Assembly: GCA_013398615.1 (NCBI GenBank)
Contig: VZSR01003371.1
Coordinates: 2,455,986-2,519,985 of the forward strand
Direction: 5' to 3'
DNA from: Brachypodius melanocephalos
Lineage: Eukaryota; Chordata; Aves; Passeriformes; Pycnonotidae
Length of the DNA stretch: 64,000 nt
A model generated the notes under the pieces. That model ran no database searches, was not told where the DNA came from, and saw only the letters and a list, made by a program, of their open reading frames with translations. Positions 25,930 through 37,285 of this stretch are shown here, piece after piece (within the stretch, counting starts at the first letter, position 1; the number at the start of each line of letters is the position of its first letter). Both the position numbers and the translations under genes were made by a program.

Positions 25930-26330
25930 AAGACTGAAGGTATGTTGGAATTTTGGAAACTTAGATTTGGGGATTTTATTATTTAGTAATACATGTGTGT
26001 CAAGATGGAGGATTTTGGGTGTTGTCTAAGTCCTTCTTCTTCCTTCTTCACAAGTCTAGGTAGTTTTCTGCAATTGGGTGCAAAAGGTCCATATTCCAGG
26101 CTTTGGGCAGTCATTATTGGGTCAAAAGTATAAATAATATAGGTGTCACCTCGTTATTGGGAGATTATTGCTCAAATAACCTTGGAAAGAGTTAGAAACA
26201 CTCCGTGTTACCTCATTTTTCTAGCTGGCTAGATTGAGCTCATGGCTTGTGAATCTGTAAATACTGTAAATAGATAAAATATAATAAACAACCAAGTCCG
26301 AACTTGAAATCTATGTTTCCCATGTTATTC
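25930..26330 (+). mobile_element. Solo LTR, diverged member of the clustered family
   Basis: Shares an ordered series of words with the LTRs at 28095 and 29508: TCAAGATGGAGGATTT, CCTTCTTC followed by a GGT...TTTTCTGCAATTGGGTG segment, TTATTGGGTCAAAAGTA, GGTGTCACCTC, and AATAATAAAC-like polyadenylation sequence near 26285. The 5' boundary is uncertain because the first third is diverged. No internal retroviral sequence adjoins it, so it is a solo LTR or truncated. This looks like the oldest of the cluster. Confidence 0.7.
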
Positions 26331-28094
26331 ATTCTGACCTTGGCAGAGAAAAAGAAACCAGAACTGTCACAAAGGTAGAGGATTTGCTTCCTGAGGTTTT
26401 ATCAAAAGTGCCAAGTGGAAGAAGGATAGCTGGTAAAAACTGGTATCTCAGCTTTTAAACACAGTCCAAGGATTTCCCAATCAGTTTCTTAATTTTTTTC
26501 CTTCTAAGAGAGAGCAGCCAGTTATTAATTACTCTGACAATCAGCTGCTGTCTCCTTGTTAGCAGCAGTTTTGGGGGACTGGAAGGATCCATTTCTAGAG
26601 ATGCCAAACTGTTGGTTTCCTGTGCTTTGGACCTACCTGTAGTGTCAGAAAATCATGCAATAATTTCTCTATCAAATTACTGCCTAACTTTCCCTGCACT
26701 CCACTAAAGCAGGCACGAGTGGGAGGGTGACAAACACACAGGAAAAGGGACATGCACAGGACCTCCAAGCCAGGCACTGACAGGGCTACAACTCAATCTA
26801 ATTCTTGAGGTCATTTCAAGGTACAAAACCAGTTCTTAAGGAAATACTGGCTGAAAATACTGACTGGACTAACAACCCAAACTCACAAAGGCTCCTCAGT
26901 CCACACCACTGCTGCAAGTTTGACAGGAGCTCAGTAGTGTTACCTGTGATACAGCAACACTTGGATAAACTCGGTGTTTTGTGACAGAATTTTTAGTAAT
27001 TGTAAAGGAGAAATGTTCCTCTATACTTTGTACTCGGTGGAAAAAGGGACACTGAGGATAACTGGGTTGCTAAGGTTGATTGTATTTTATATGTTTTTAC
27101 TGAAGGCAATTTGATTTGGCATCACCTAGAGGAAAGAAGAAAGGACAACAGTCAGTCATGGAGCATAGCTAAGAATATGCAGCTTTTTATTCTGCATATT
27201 GAAAACACAGTTGGTCTGTGAGAAATTACATTTCTCTATGACCCAAAGGACATCATAATTAAAATAAAATCAGGTTGTCTTCTATTTCTGAATAACTCTC
27301 ACAAAGATAAAGGAGGAGAGAATTCAGGATAGGATTTTTTTGCTCTAGTACAATTTCTGACATAAATTTTGTTCTAATACATTCAATATGTATAAATATT
27401 GAAATATGATCTACAGAAAGAGGCATAGTTTATTTAAAACAGATGAGGAAATGTAATTTTCTTTCAATTTAAATAATTGAACAATGTCTTTTGCCATGAG
27501 TGAAAGCAGAGTAAGTATGCACACTCCACTCTACTAAAGAGTTAATGCTGTCAAAGTTAATTTTGTGCTTTTCAGATTGCAGGGATATAAAGTCAGAGCT
27601 GGGAAGGACAGATAATTTTTATGCCAAATTAAGGATGACTCTAAAACCTAGTGACCTTTAAATGGGATGTGGAAATCAAGAATAATTGAGTGGCATGTCT
27701 GCTAATTATTTAAAGGAATTAATAACACAGAAAGAGAGAAGTGGCTCTGACCTAGTCTACAACTGGAGGGGCACATATACAATTCTGGATCCCTCATCTA
27801 CCTTGTGACCTCTGCTTGAGGTATTCTAAATTCAGTTGAAGGTATATGGGATAAATTAGAGTACTGGGAATTATGGAAGAGGTCAACCTGTAACTGTTGT
27901 TCCTGTAAGCCAGAGGAGCTCAGAGCTGCCACTGAACCAGTAAATAAAATAACTGGGGATAGGGAAGAGAGGGATTCATGTGTGGACTGGAGGTACCCTA
28001 ACCGCAGAATTCTGGAGCACCTGGATATCTCTGGGATACATCCTAGGAATGCCCATCATTTAATTGTTAACACTGATTTCTGCCTACAGGTAGG
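26331..28094. other. Non-coding unique DNA
   Basis: AT-rich sequence between LTR copies. No gag, pol or env-like reading frame was seen, so it is not provirus interior. Confidence 0.55.
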
Positions 28095-28664
28095 TGGGGT
28101 TTTTCTGTCTTCTTTTTGCCAGAGTCAGGATTAAATTCTCAAGACGGTATTTTGTGTTCTGACTCAGATGTTTATTAATTCTATATTACAGTCTCACAAA
28201 CTGTGAGTTCTACAGTACTTCTAGCTAATAAAGTAAAAATGGAGCCCCATCTCTGTCTCTACAAGGCCTTTTAAGCACAAACTGTCCAATTGAGAAATGA
28301 CACCTAAATTATTTTTACTTTTAACCCAATAACCAAGCACCCATGGCCCGCAATGTGGACTTTGCTATCCAATTACAAAATACCATCCAAACCCATGAAG
28401 AAGGAGGTGAAAAAGGACTCAGCCCACATCCTAAATCCTCCATCTTGCTTTATATATATTACTATATTCTAAAACCTTAAACTCTTAAGTTTTCCACCCT
28501 GTGATACCACACTCTTCTATTCAAACTGCACACCCACAATCCCAGTGCTATCACTCAATTTTGGGAGCCTTTTCCAAGGCCTCAGGTCAAATGCAGTGTT
28601 TTCATGGGGGTCAATGCCTGTCAGCACAGAAAGTCTAAAATTCTCAGTGCCCAGGGTTCCAACA
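28095..28664 (-). mobile_element. Solo LTR (ERV), minus orientation
   Basis: The 5' end (TGTTGGAACCCTGGG) is at 28664. In element sense it holds GCAAGATGGAGGATTTAGG, then an ATTGGACAG CCAAT-type box and a TTAAAAGGCCTTGTA TATA-like core around 28258-28290. AATAAA (about 28165-28170) follows, then a U5 that closes near 28095 (AACCCCA). It aligns block by block with the LTR at 29508 in the opposite orientation. Flanking 6-mers (GGTAGG and AGGAGG) are only partly alike, so no convincing target-site duplication. No internal genes. Confidence 0.88.
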
Positions 28665-29507
28665 AGGAGGAGTTAGGGCTCAGTTGATGGACAGAGATTT
28701 GTCTGAGCAGATATTTATCTTGATTGTGTATATACCTACTTCTGAGTTGGACACCCAAGGCTCCTTTTAGAAGCAATACTGTGGAGGAGGCATTCTGTGC
28801 ACAATTAACACAATCTTGAGGTAGATGTGGAAATAGTTCAGATTAATTAATCAAAACAAGGGCTAATTTTTCTCTATAGGTGGAAAACTCCCCCTTGATC
28901 TGATCAGTGTTTTGAAGATATGGAACTGTGGGTGAGATTAGTTTTGCAGAAATCACAGATATAATATAAGGACCTTGATAATATGAACAGAGATCTGCCT
29001 GGGACATGCAGGAAAAATTGCAGACTTCTGAAAAAATTTTTTTCTTGACTTCCTCGATGTTTTTGTTTCAAACGGAGATTTTGTTTGTCTTGAATATGTT
29101 AGTGGGGGGTTTTGGAATGTCAAAGCAAATCAAGTCTGTGCTTTAACTAACCTTGAAAAATGTTTTATGCTTGCTTCTCTTTCACTCTTCTTCATGGCCT
29201 GAGTATCCTTGGGAAAAGTCAGCCAAGATGTGGCAAATGCCTGACAACAGTCATGAACTTCACAACTTTTTATGCCAATGATATTTAAACTGTATTAAAA
29301 GCTAAGAGATAACTTTTCTATTGAGATACTCCTTGAAAAAAAACCAATTTTTTTCAGCTGTGGCTTTGAAGATGTCTACCTAGCACCATGAATTAGCTGA
29401 GCTGAGTAGTGGATTTACTATGAGATACTTAAGATATATTTCTCTTAAACAATAATGTTGGTATTTCTGCAAAGCTCTGCCACATGTTGTGTATCCATGT
29501 CCTTTGA
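28665..29507. other. Spacer between two divergent LTRs
   Basis: About 840 bp of AT-rich sequence lying between the 5' ends of two oppositely oriented related LTRs. No open frame of note and no retroviral coding homology seen. Confidence 0.55.
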
Positions 29508-30025
29508 TGTTGGAACCCTGGGCACTGAGAATTTTAGACTTTCTCTGACGACAGGCACTGACCCCCAAGAAAACACTGCATTTGACCTGAGGCTGTGGAG
29601 AAGGATTCCAAAGTTTAGTGATAGCACTGGGATTGTATATGTGTAGTTTGAATAGAAGTGTGTAATATCATAAGGTGGAAAACTTAGAGTTTAAGGTTTT
29701 AGAATATAGTAATATATAAAAATCAAGATGGAGGATTTAGGGTGGAGGCCAGTCCTTCTTTTACACCTTCTTCTTCATGGGTCTGGGTGGTGTTTTGTAA
29801 TTGGGTGAAAAATCCGCACTGGAGACCAGGGGTGGTTGGTTATTGGGTTAAAAGTAAAAATAATTTAAGTGTCATTTCTCAATTGGACAGTTTGTGCTTA
29901 AAAGACCTTGTAAAGAGGTAGAGACAGAGCCATTTTCTGCTTTGTTAGCTAGAACTCACAACTCATGAGACTACTATAGATGTGAATTAATAAACATCTG
30001 TAGATGAAAGCTTCTAAATGTTGGT
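29508..30025 (+). mobile_element. Solo LTR (ERV), plus orientation
   Basis: Starts TGTTGGAACCCTGGGC, close in sequence to the minus-strand copy. It contains TCAAGATGGAGGATTTAGG, TTATTGGGTTAAAAGTA, the CCAAT-type ATTGGACAG box, the core TTAAAAGACCTTGTAA at about 29898-29913, and AATAAA near 29991. After AATAAACATCTG it diverges from the other copy, so its U5 is different, truncated or recombined and the 3' boundary is approximate. The preceding 6 bp are not repeated downstream. Confidence 0.88.
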
Positions 30026-33000
30026 GCTGCCTTGCAGGTGCCCATGTGTGACCTGTGTATCCCAGCACAGGAGAGGGCATCCAGCCAGTGCTGTAGAATT
30101 CAGGGAAGCATTTTCAGCAGTGTGGGTGATTCCATCTGGACACTTCCCAGACACAGCTGTCTGTACTGAGTGATGGAAATGGGCTGGGATGAGAGCTTAG
30201 ACACTGAGATCACAAACATTTCGACACCTAATTTTGAGTGTCTTGATCTGGAAGTTGAGCTGCATCCATCACGTACATATTTACCCTTCTGGAAACTCAG
30301 TCAACGTAATTTCTCATCCTTGCTAACACACATAAAGGGGATGAGAAGGAATGCTTGTATTCTCTGTGAGGAGGGGATCTATGTAACTAATATTCACAAA
30401 CACACAAATATATACTGCAGCAAATTTTATGAGTGTAAAGCCCTCCACGGGTCAGACATGCAAAACAAAATCTGACGAATAAAGAGCCTGTGTGTCTCAC
30501 CAGAACTTTTCGTGCCTCTGACCGTTGTGGGTCTCCTTGGGGGACCATCTGAACCAAGGGTGTCCTCCAGGAATGTGATGGGGTGCAGAAAAATAAAGTG
30601 ACCTGAAGCAGAGAATAAAACCCAGTCCTTGCAACTGGATCCCTCACCCAAAGCACACAGAATCAATATGCACACTGTACAGAAGAGTTACAAGTCCCTT
30701 TCATCCTACACTAGCAAACCTTTCTCTGTCTGAAGGCAAAAGAACACACAGCACCAAAGAGCTCTAATGAATAACTGCAGAGCGTGGATCTGTCTTTTGT
30801 TATCAGCTGCTGTCACACAGGTCTATATTTTTTTTTTCTCTATTATCAGGGCCCAGGATTCATATTTCTGTTTCAAATTTCTTTTATCTTAAAGCTTCCA
30901 AGTAGATATATTTGATTCATAAACTCATTCAGAAAATACTTTCATTGTCTCATGCTTCAGTAGCAGTACATGTTTTTTGTTCAGCAGGAACAAATAGTTC
31001 TCAGAGACTGAAATTCAGTAACTCACCCTAAGGACTTTACAGAGAAATATTGGAAGTTAGATTGTGTGACCTGAGGTGGGATTGGCCCACCTCTGCTCAT
31101 ATATAATATTTTTTGCATTTAAATCTTTGTCCCAAAGAAGATGTGTCCAAAACTCCTGTCTGCTGAATTTTGCAAAACCCCTGGGGTATGCCGTGTGATT
31201 TCAACCATTACATATCAACCATCAACAGTTCCTCTTTCTTGAATTACTGAAGTACATATTCTTGGGTTAGTATGGGGCAGACAGGTTTTGTTGCACATTT
31301 TTGGGAAATTCTGCCTGTGAGAGCTGTACTAACTTCATGACTGAAGACACAGAATTCTGCTGTGGGGACAGATCTCTAAACTGGAATCTTATATTTAGCA
31401 ATTTGGGTTTTTTAATCCATAGCAGAGGAAGAGAACCATTGACCTCAGTTAAAGAGTTATCAAAACCAACAGCTGAAATGTACACTTCAGCCCCCCTTGC
31501 TCACTTACTCTCAAATTTCCTTTACCTCCCTCCCCATGTGCTTCTGATTTTGTTTCTTTCCTTTTTTCTACTTTGCTTGGACATAAAGTGCATTGGTCTT
31601 AAAACCATGGATGATTTAGTGAGATGAGATCCATGAGATGGATTTAATGCCCTGAAAGTGGATTCTACTGTTTATTAAAGCTCTTTGTTTTCTCCTCCAA
31701 ATAAATACTGAACATGCTACAAGCTTAGCGTTGTCTATTTAGGGAGATTTTTATGGGTTTTTTTGCCCAGGCAATCAAAACAAAAATGTTCCCTCATTTC
31801 TCCTGGCCTCTCCTGGATAGTTTCAAAGCATGGAACATGACTTAGACTCAAAAGTTTTGAAATTTGGCAATTTTCCACCATAGGGAAGACCCCCCAAACA
31901 ATTGCATCACTATATATTAATAGACACAACATGTTTTTAACACAGGTACCTATCTTCCATTTGGATTTCCTCTATATGGCCCTTCGTGTGCACCCAGAGA
32001 GAATTACACCACACAGTGCAACAATGAAATTCTTATCAGAAAAATGTTATTTTATTGCAGTGAATTTCACTGAATGCAAAGCACAGAGCCTCTCTGACTT
32101 TAGGGCATGTGTACATGGCTTGAGAAAGAATCTACTGATTAGTTCATTGCAGCAGAGCTACTGCAAGGTTATGATTTATTTGCTAATTTGAATTTTAGGT
32201 ATCAGTGAACAGAAATAATGCTTTTTTAAAATTATTCTGAATGTAGCTGTATTTGCCCAACTTCTGAAAGAGAAGTGGCTGAGGAAGACAATCCTTAAAG
32301 AACTACATTGTGCAGGTAGCAAAATGAGCTCTAATATTAAAATTGTCATAATGATAATTAACATGATAAAGTATTTTAATGAAGGGGAAAGAAACGAATA
32401 GCTGTGCTCCAAAATGCTGCTGCAACAAGAAGGATATTGCTGATGTTTTCGAGGATTTGTTTTATGATGGTGATCTGTGTTTCTTCTTTCTTTAGCATAA
32501 AATAAATAGTGGTTTAAAATTACAAATGCTCTCCAGTGGATGTTCTTTCATATAAGACAGAATTGAGATAAAAAGAATAGATCTGATTTTGATCTAAATT
32601 CTTGAAGCAGGTTGAAAAAGGGGTGACTGGTATACTTAAACCCCAGGAAAAAGCTCTGAGGGGTCTGTTTCAGTGTGCCTCTTGCACAGCCTTTCTATGT
32701 AATGCTGGTATTGGAATTTCCCCTCTTTCTCTGTCGATCTGTCATGTGAAAAGAATATTTTTTCTGCAGTGCTTCTCTACAAATTTATTGAAGGAGGACC
32801 TTCTGTCACCATGTAAGTTCAATATTTAAGATAACAGGATTAATAAGTGCAATTATGTGCACACACGCTACTTTGTAACAGGAATATTTTTCAAATGTGG
32901 TCTTCCTTGAATGGAGGAATCATCTTCAAATTATCTGAATCTTCAAATTATTCGTGGGAAAAATTCCTGCAAAAAAAAAATAACAACAGTGGTGGCTGCT

Positions 33001-33078
33001 TGGACCGGAAGAGCAATGAGATCTTGAAATAGGAATGCAACTTAGATCAAATAAGACCCAAATTAGACAGGGATCTAA
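30026..33078. other. Non-coding DNA, possible LTR U5 remnant at ~30.47 kb
   Basis: Mostly unique DNA. The segment at 30470-30560 (GACGAATAAAGAGCCTGTGT, then TCTCACC and CCTCTGACCG) has an R/U5-like look but no partner end. Frames of 60-108 codons are unrecognised. A T run lies at 30829-30838. Confidence 0.45.
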
Positions 33079-33636
33079 ATGAATATAGCTTATGCTCCAC
33101 TTAGAGTAAATGAAGAGAAACAGGATGCAAATCCTCCTTACCCAAACCAGATGTTTATAGTGCACTCCAAAAAAACCCCAGTATCTCTCTTTTCAAAAGG
33201 AAAACCTTTGAGGGACAAGTTCAAAAGTAAAAGTGTGCATTTTATCCCTTTTTGTTGGGTGAGTTCTGTTCCAAATGACAACTGCAGGCCTGGAGTCAGC
33301 AAAGGCAATGAGTGCTTTGAATTCTGGAGTGATCCCCATCCTTCCCAAGTCATTGGGATAACAGAAAGAAATTCAAGGATCCTTTCAGGGCTTTGGATCA
33401 GGTCTTCCTTGGACTCAAAGGCACTTCTAGTGCTTAGATTATTGAGATATGATGGTAGAGCTTTTAAATATAAAGCCTGTGAAAAGTGGCAGATAAGGGT
33501 TGGACAGATAAGCCACTTGCTGAAAGATGAACACACAGTCTTTGCTAGAAGAATACCAAAAATAAACTTCATACTTCAAATATTTCACAAAAAAAAATCT
33601 GGGATAAATTTAGACAGAAATAGACTCTTGCAATAA
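33079..33636 (+). other. Longest open frame (185 codons), coding status unsupported
   Basis: The longest ATG-to-stop frame in the window. Its translation has ordinary composition but no signal peptide, membrane segment, repeat or motif I recognise. A 144-codon frame overlaps on the opposite strand. A rough chance estimate for AT-rich DNA of this length makes one such frame not very surprising. No promoter, splice pattern or poly-A tail of a retrogene is seen. Most likely non-coding; a decayed retrocopy cannot be excluded. Confidence 0.2.
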
Positions 33637-33699
33637 TAATTATAAAAAATGTATCTTCTGGAGCTGAGACTTTACCATGTGTACTGAGAAGAGATTTGT

Positions 33700-34330
33700 C
33701 ATTCCTTAGTAAGAATTAAAAGCGCCCCTGAAGTTCAACAGAAATAATTGAAAGTTTAAATTAAATCGTGACGTTAGAAACAGTCACAAACGACTGCAAT
33801 TTAATAGTAAATTTAAATTAAGTTGGGACAAGGCATAAATGTGTTTGGATTAAAAAAAATTGAAATTTCGCTGCTAAAAAAGACAATATATAAATCAAAA
33901 CAAAAAAGTAAAAAGACCTACAGTAGCAGAGTAGAGAACGTGATCTGGAGGGAATAATGAGAAGGAAACTATCTAGGTCATAATATTAATCTAGATAATG
34001 GAGAATTTAAAAAGTTAAAAGAGGAACCTTGAATGTGAACTATACTTAATTCAAAACCATTGAAGCAAGTGAAGTGCATGGGTAATGTAGCAGTAATGAT
34101 GTCTGGAATGTGCAAAGGCACTAATTGCAGTATTCTTTGCTAATTAAAGAAACTATAATTAGAACAAAAGGATTTAGAAAACTATCTTGTTGCAGCACTA
34201 AGACAATGTCATGTAAATGACCTCCCCTGTGTACACAAAGGTGGAATTCCACTTCCCCATCCACGAGTTGTGGATGCCCTTTACTAATTAAATAAACAGA
34301 ATATGAGCTGCTGATCAAATGCCTTCATAA
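33700..34330. promoter_or_regulatory. Candidate regulatory flank
   Basis: Repeat-poor sequence with retained CpGs (AATCGTGACGTTAG near 33765) and homeodomain-like TAATTG and CTAATTAAAG words around 34118-34147. A TEAD-like GGAATGT lies near 34105. It adjoins the stronger candidate at 34720. Inference from texture only. Confidence 0.22.
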
Positions 34331-34719
34331 AGAGAAAGACAGGGACAGATTTTTTCACTCCCCCTTTTGTTTGTCATCACTGCATCACTTGAGCTGAAAG
34401 AGCAACTCAACTGCCCCAACTCACAGATAGAGGCCTGTAGGGTTTTTTCCCCCATCTATTTTTAATTCCAATTTGTATCTGGATTGATGTAGATAAAGGT
34501 TTAGGAACATACAACAGACCTTGAAAATTTTAATATTTTTAAAAATATTTCTTCCTCAAGCCCCTTTTCTTCAGAGAGAAATCTTTATCTCCATTTTCAA
34601 CTGCTTCCTTCTATGTTGCTGCAATCAAATCGACATAAGGTACTTCTGTTATTAACATCAGCAGTATCATCCAGAAAAAAGAAATTGGTGGGGAAAAAAA
34701 GTTTTCATTCTTACTTCCA

Positions 34720-35540
34720 CTCGAGTCTCTGTGCTTAGCTCAGTCTATTGAATCAATGTGATTGACGTGGGATATGCTCATAACCCTTTTAATTAGTTGA
34801 TGAAGGCCAGATGACATAAAGGTCACTTGTGGGACATAGCATTAATGTCAGTCTCTTCCTTGGAGTGAGTGACAAACAATTATCTCCATGCTAGGACTTA
34901 ATTGGATTGATATCCAGCCTTCCAGCAGTGGCAGCTGCCCCCAGGATGAATATTTTTTGATGTGTGCAATTACATACCATCATGAGATTGTAATGTCAGC
35001 CCTTCAGAACTGTCACCCAGAAAAAGAAATAAAGGCAGACCTCCCTGCTCAGGCCTGAAAAGATAATGATGGCCCTGGAGCCTTCAGCGTGGCTTTCTGA
35101 TAAAAGCACAGTTTCTTGAGCTACCTCAGGGCAGTGGTGTTGTGGATTTAAAGGCAGCCTGTTTTATTAGGAGTCCATTTGTTGTATTTAGTGATCTCAG
35201 CAGGAAACACCTCACTCTCTCGGAAAAAGGTGTCGGAGGAGCCAAAGAGAAGTAAATGAGAACTCAATTGAGCACATGAGAGTCACTTATAAGATTAGCA
35301 ATGAAAGAAAGACAATGGGATCCAGCAAGAGAAATGCCTCTTGTCTGCAGAGTTTGAGCAAGACAGATGAGAGCAAGGGTGGCTCTCGTTAACTAACGAT
35401 GTGCAACCACGGTGCAGTGAGCAGTTGATTACCTTGGCTGGGAATGTAATCCCTGTCACAGATAATCAGTGTCAGTCTTTTAAAGGAATCTGTCTGGAGG
35501 CGTAATTTCGGGAAAATTTCCATGATCTCCCTGGGTGGGG
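34720..35540. promoter_or_regulatory. Candidate cluster of conserved enhancer-type sequence
   Basis: About 800 bp free of transposon ends and simple repeats, with an unusual number of retained CpGs for this AT-rich window. Visible motifs include homeodomain TAATTAG (34790-34796), a nuclear-receptor extended half-site AAAGGTCAC (34818-34826) and paired TTAATTGGATTGA (34898-34910). Further on are an NFI-like TTGGC (35434-35438), a bicoid/OTX-like TAATCC (35447-35452) and GATAA (35461). This is the texture of deeply conserved non-coding elements. No alignment was possible, so both conservation and tissue specificity remain unknown. Confidence 0.38.
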
Positions 35541-37202
35541 TATCCTGGGGAACACTTGCAATGTTCACTGGTCAGAATTATTTGCTTAAAACTTCTGTTG
35601 GCTTGGGAATTGCACAATTTGTCTTTTGCTTCAGTATCTGGCACTTACTGAGTGCAAGTTGTCACTTTGCTGTGGCTGGAAAGACAGAATATATCCCAAT
35701 AAAGTGATGTGTGCTCAACTTTCAGATGTCCTGTCCTCCCACACTATCTTCTTTTTTCTTCTCTTCTGGGACACAGGAGCAACAGCAGATCCCAACCAAG
35801 CTTTGAGTAGATTCAGGAAAACTAATTTAATTCTATGGCTTAAATTTACTGCTGGCATTGCTACTTTTGCCTTCTCCAGAGAAAAGATGGAAGTGCTCCA
35901 TGAATCAGATTTGGTTTTCCAGTTGCCAAATAGACAGAGTGTGTTAAAGTCTTTTATTATCCTGTTCTACATTTCCACTTCAGTTCTGTGAGACTGTGTT
36001 CATGCAACTGTTCATTCTTTCTTTTCATAATTTAAATATATGGATCTACCTGTGTTTTTCACTGCATTCTCAAACTCTTCCATTTATTCACAAGGCTTTT
36101 CTTTGTGTTATATCAGCTTTTCAGTTTCTTTTTATCATTTTTTAATCTGTTGAATTAAAATTGGAAACCAGAATTCTAGAAAATTTCTTGTCAATAGAAG
36201 CAGAGGTCATGTCTCTCTTTCTTCTCAATTGTAAAACAAACCCATTTGATTACTGGGAGTTCATTTTTATCTGGTAATTTGAAATGATCCTTAATTATTT
36301 TAGAAATAGTTTTACCAATGTACTTATCTTGTAACAGTAACCACCAACCCAGTAAGACTTTGATACCATACATGAGCAGGAACTGATATGTTTGGAGACA
36401 AATGGAATGTCAACCCCCTATGGATAAATATCAACTCTCTTTCACAGTTGCCGTATGAAATGGGAGAGGTAATCAATTTTCTGGATTTTATTAAATATAT
36501 ATATATATATAACTAAACTAAATGTTCAATTACAGTCTATTGCACCACTGCCATTTCCTTCAGAGGCCAAAATTTTTGTCTTGTTAGCCAAGATACTAAG
36601 TTAGCTTGGTGACCTTTTCTTCTATGTTGATTCATATTAATTATTTTACTTTTCTTTACCTTTAATATTAATTGAACCCCTTGTCTGCTGCTCTATTATT
36701 CTGCCCAAGATCAGTATCAGATTACAAAGAAAATAATTACCTGTGTCATTTATCCTTTTTAAAGTGTTGGTAACTTCAGTACTTTCTTGTCTATCTCCAT
36801 CTCAACTTTAAGAAAAAAAAATTCTAGTAATATTGTCTGTTTTAATTTTTAGATAAATAATGTCAGAAACATAGTTAAGATCATGTAACTACTTGAAGAG
36901 GTAGACAAAATTATATTGAAAAGATATATATATATTTTAATTAGAATAAGCCCTGTACCTTTTACAAAAGTGAAACAAAGCCAATTTCAAGATTCCTGTC
37001 ATGCTAAGATGTCTAATGAATCCCTGTACAAGACAAACAATGAGCAAGTGAAGATTCAGGTGATGAAAAATTCAGATGATGAAAAGCTCTAACGACCAAC
37101 CAATCAGACTGGATTGTTGTGTAATCAAGGTTTTTAATTCTTACAAATTGTAAATGCCTTTTAAAAGAGACTAATGTCATTTGTGCTCCCCATTGAGATG
37201 AA
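35541..37202. other. Non-coding unique DNA with a (TA)n repeat
   Basis: A perfect TA run of about nine units sits at 36494-36511. No gene recognised. The 121-codon frame at 35626 has no domain. Confidence 0.5.
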
Positions 37203-37285
37203 ACCCCCCCCCAAAAAAAAAAACCAAAAAACCCCCAAACCAAACAAAAAACAACAACAAAAAAATCCCAAAACCTCAACAAACA
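37203..37285. repeat. A/C-rich low-complexity tract
   Basis: A run of C followed by A, then AACC, AAAC and CAACAAC words with essentially no G or T on the plus strand. Same character as the tracts at 5118 and 57289. Confidence 0.9.

Noticed and set aside
28095..28664. Target-site duplication GGTAGG/AGGAGG for the minus LTR
   Set aside because: Only four of six bases match, and AG/GG-rich hexamers match easily by chance.
28095..30025. A single provirus bounded by the two LTRs
   Set aside because: The LTRs are in opposite orientation and the 843-bp spacer has no retroviral coding sequence.
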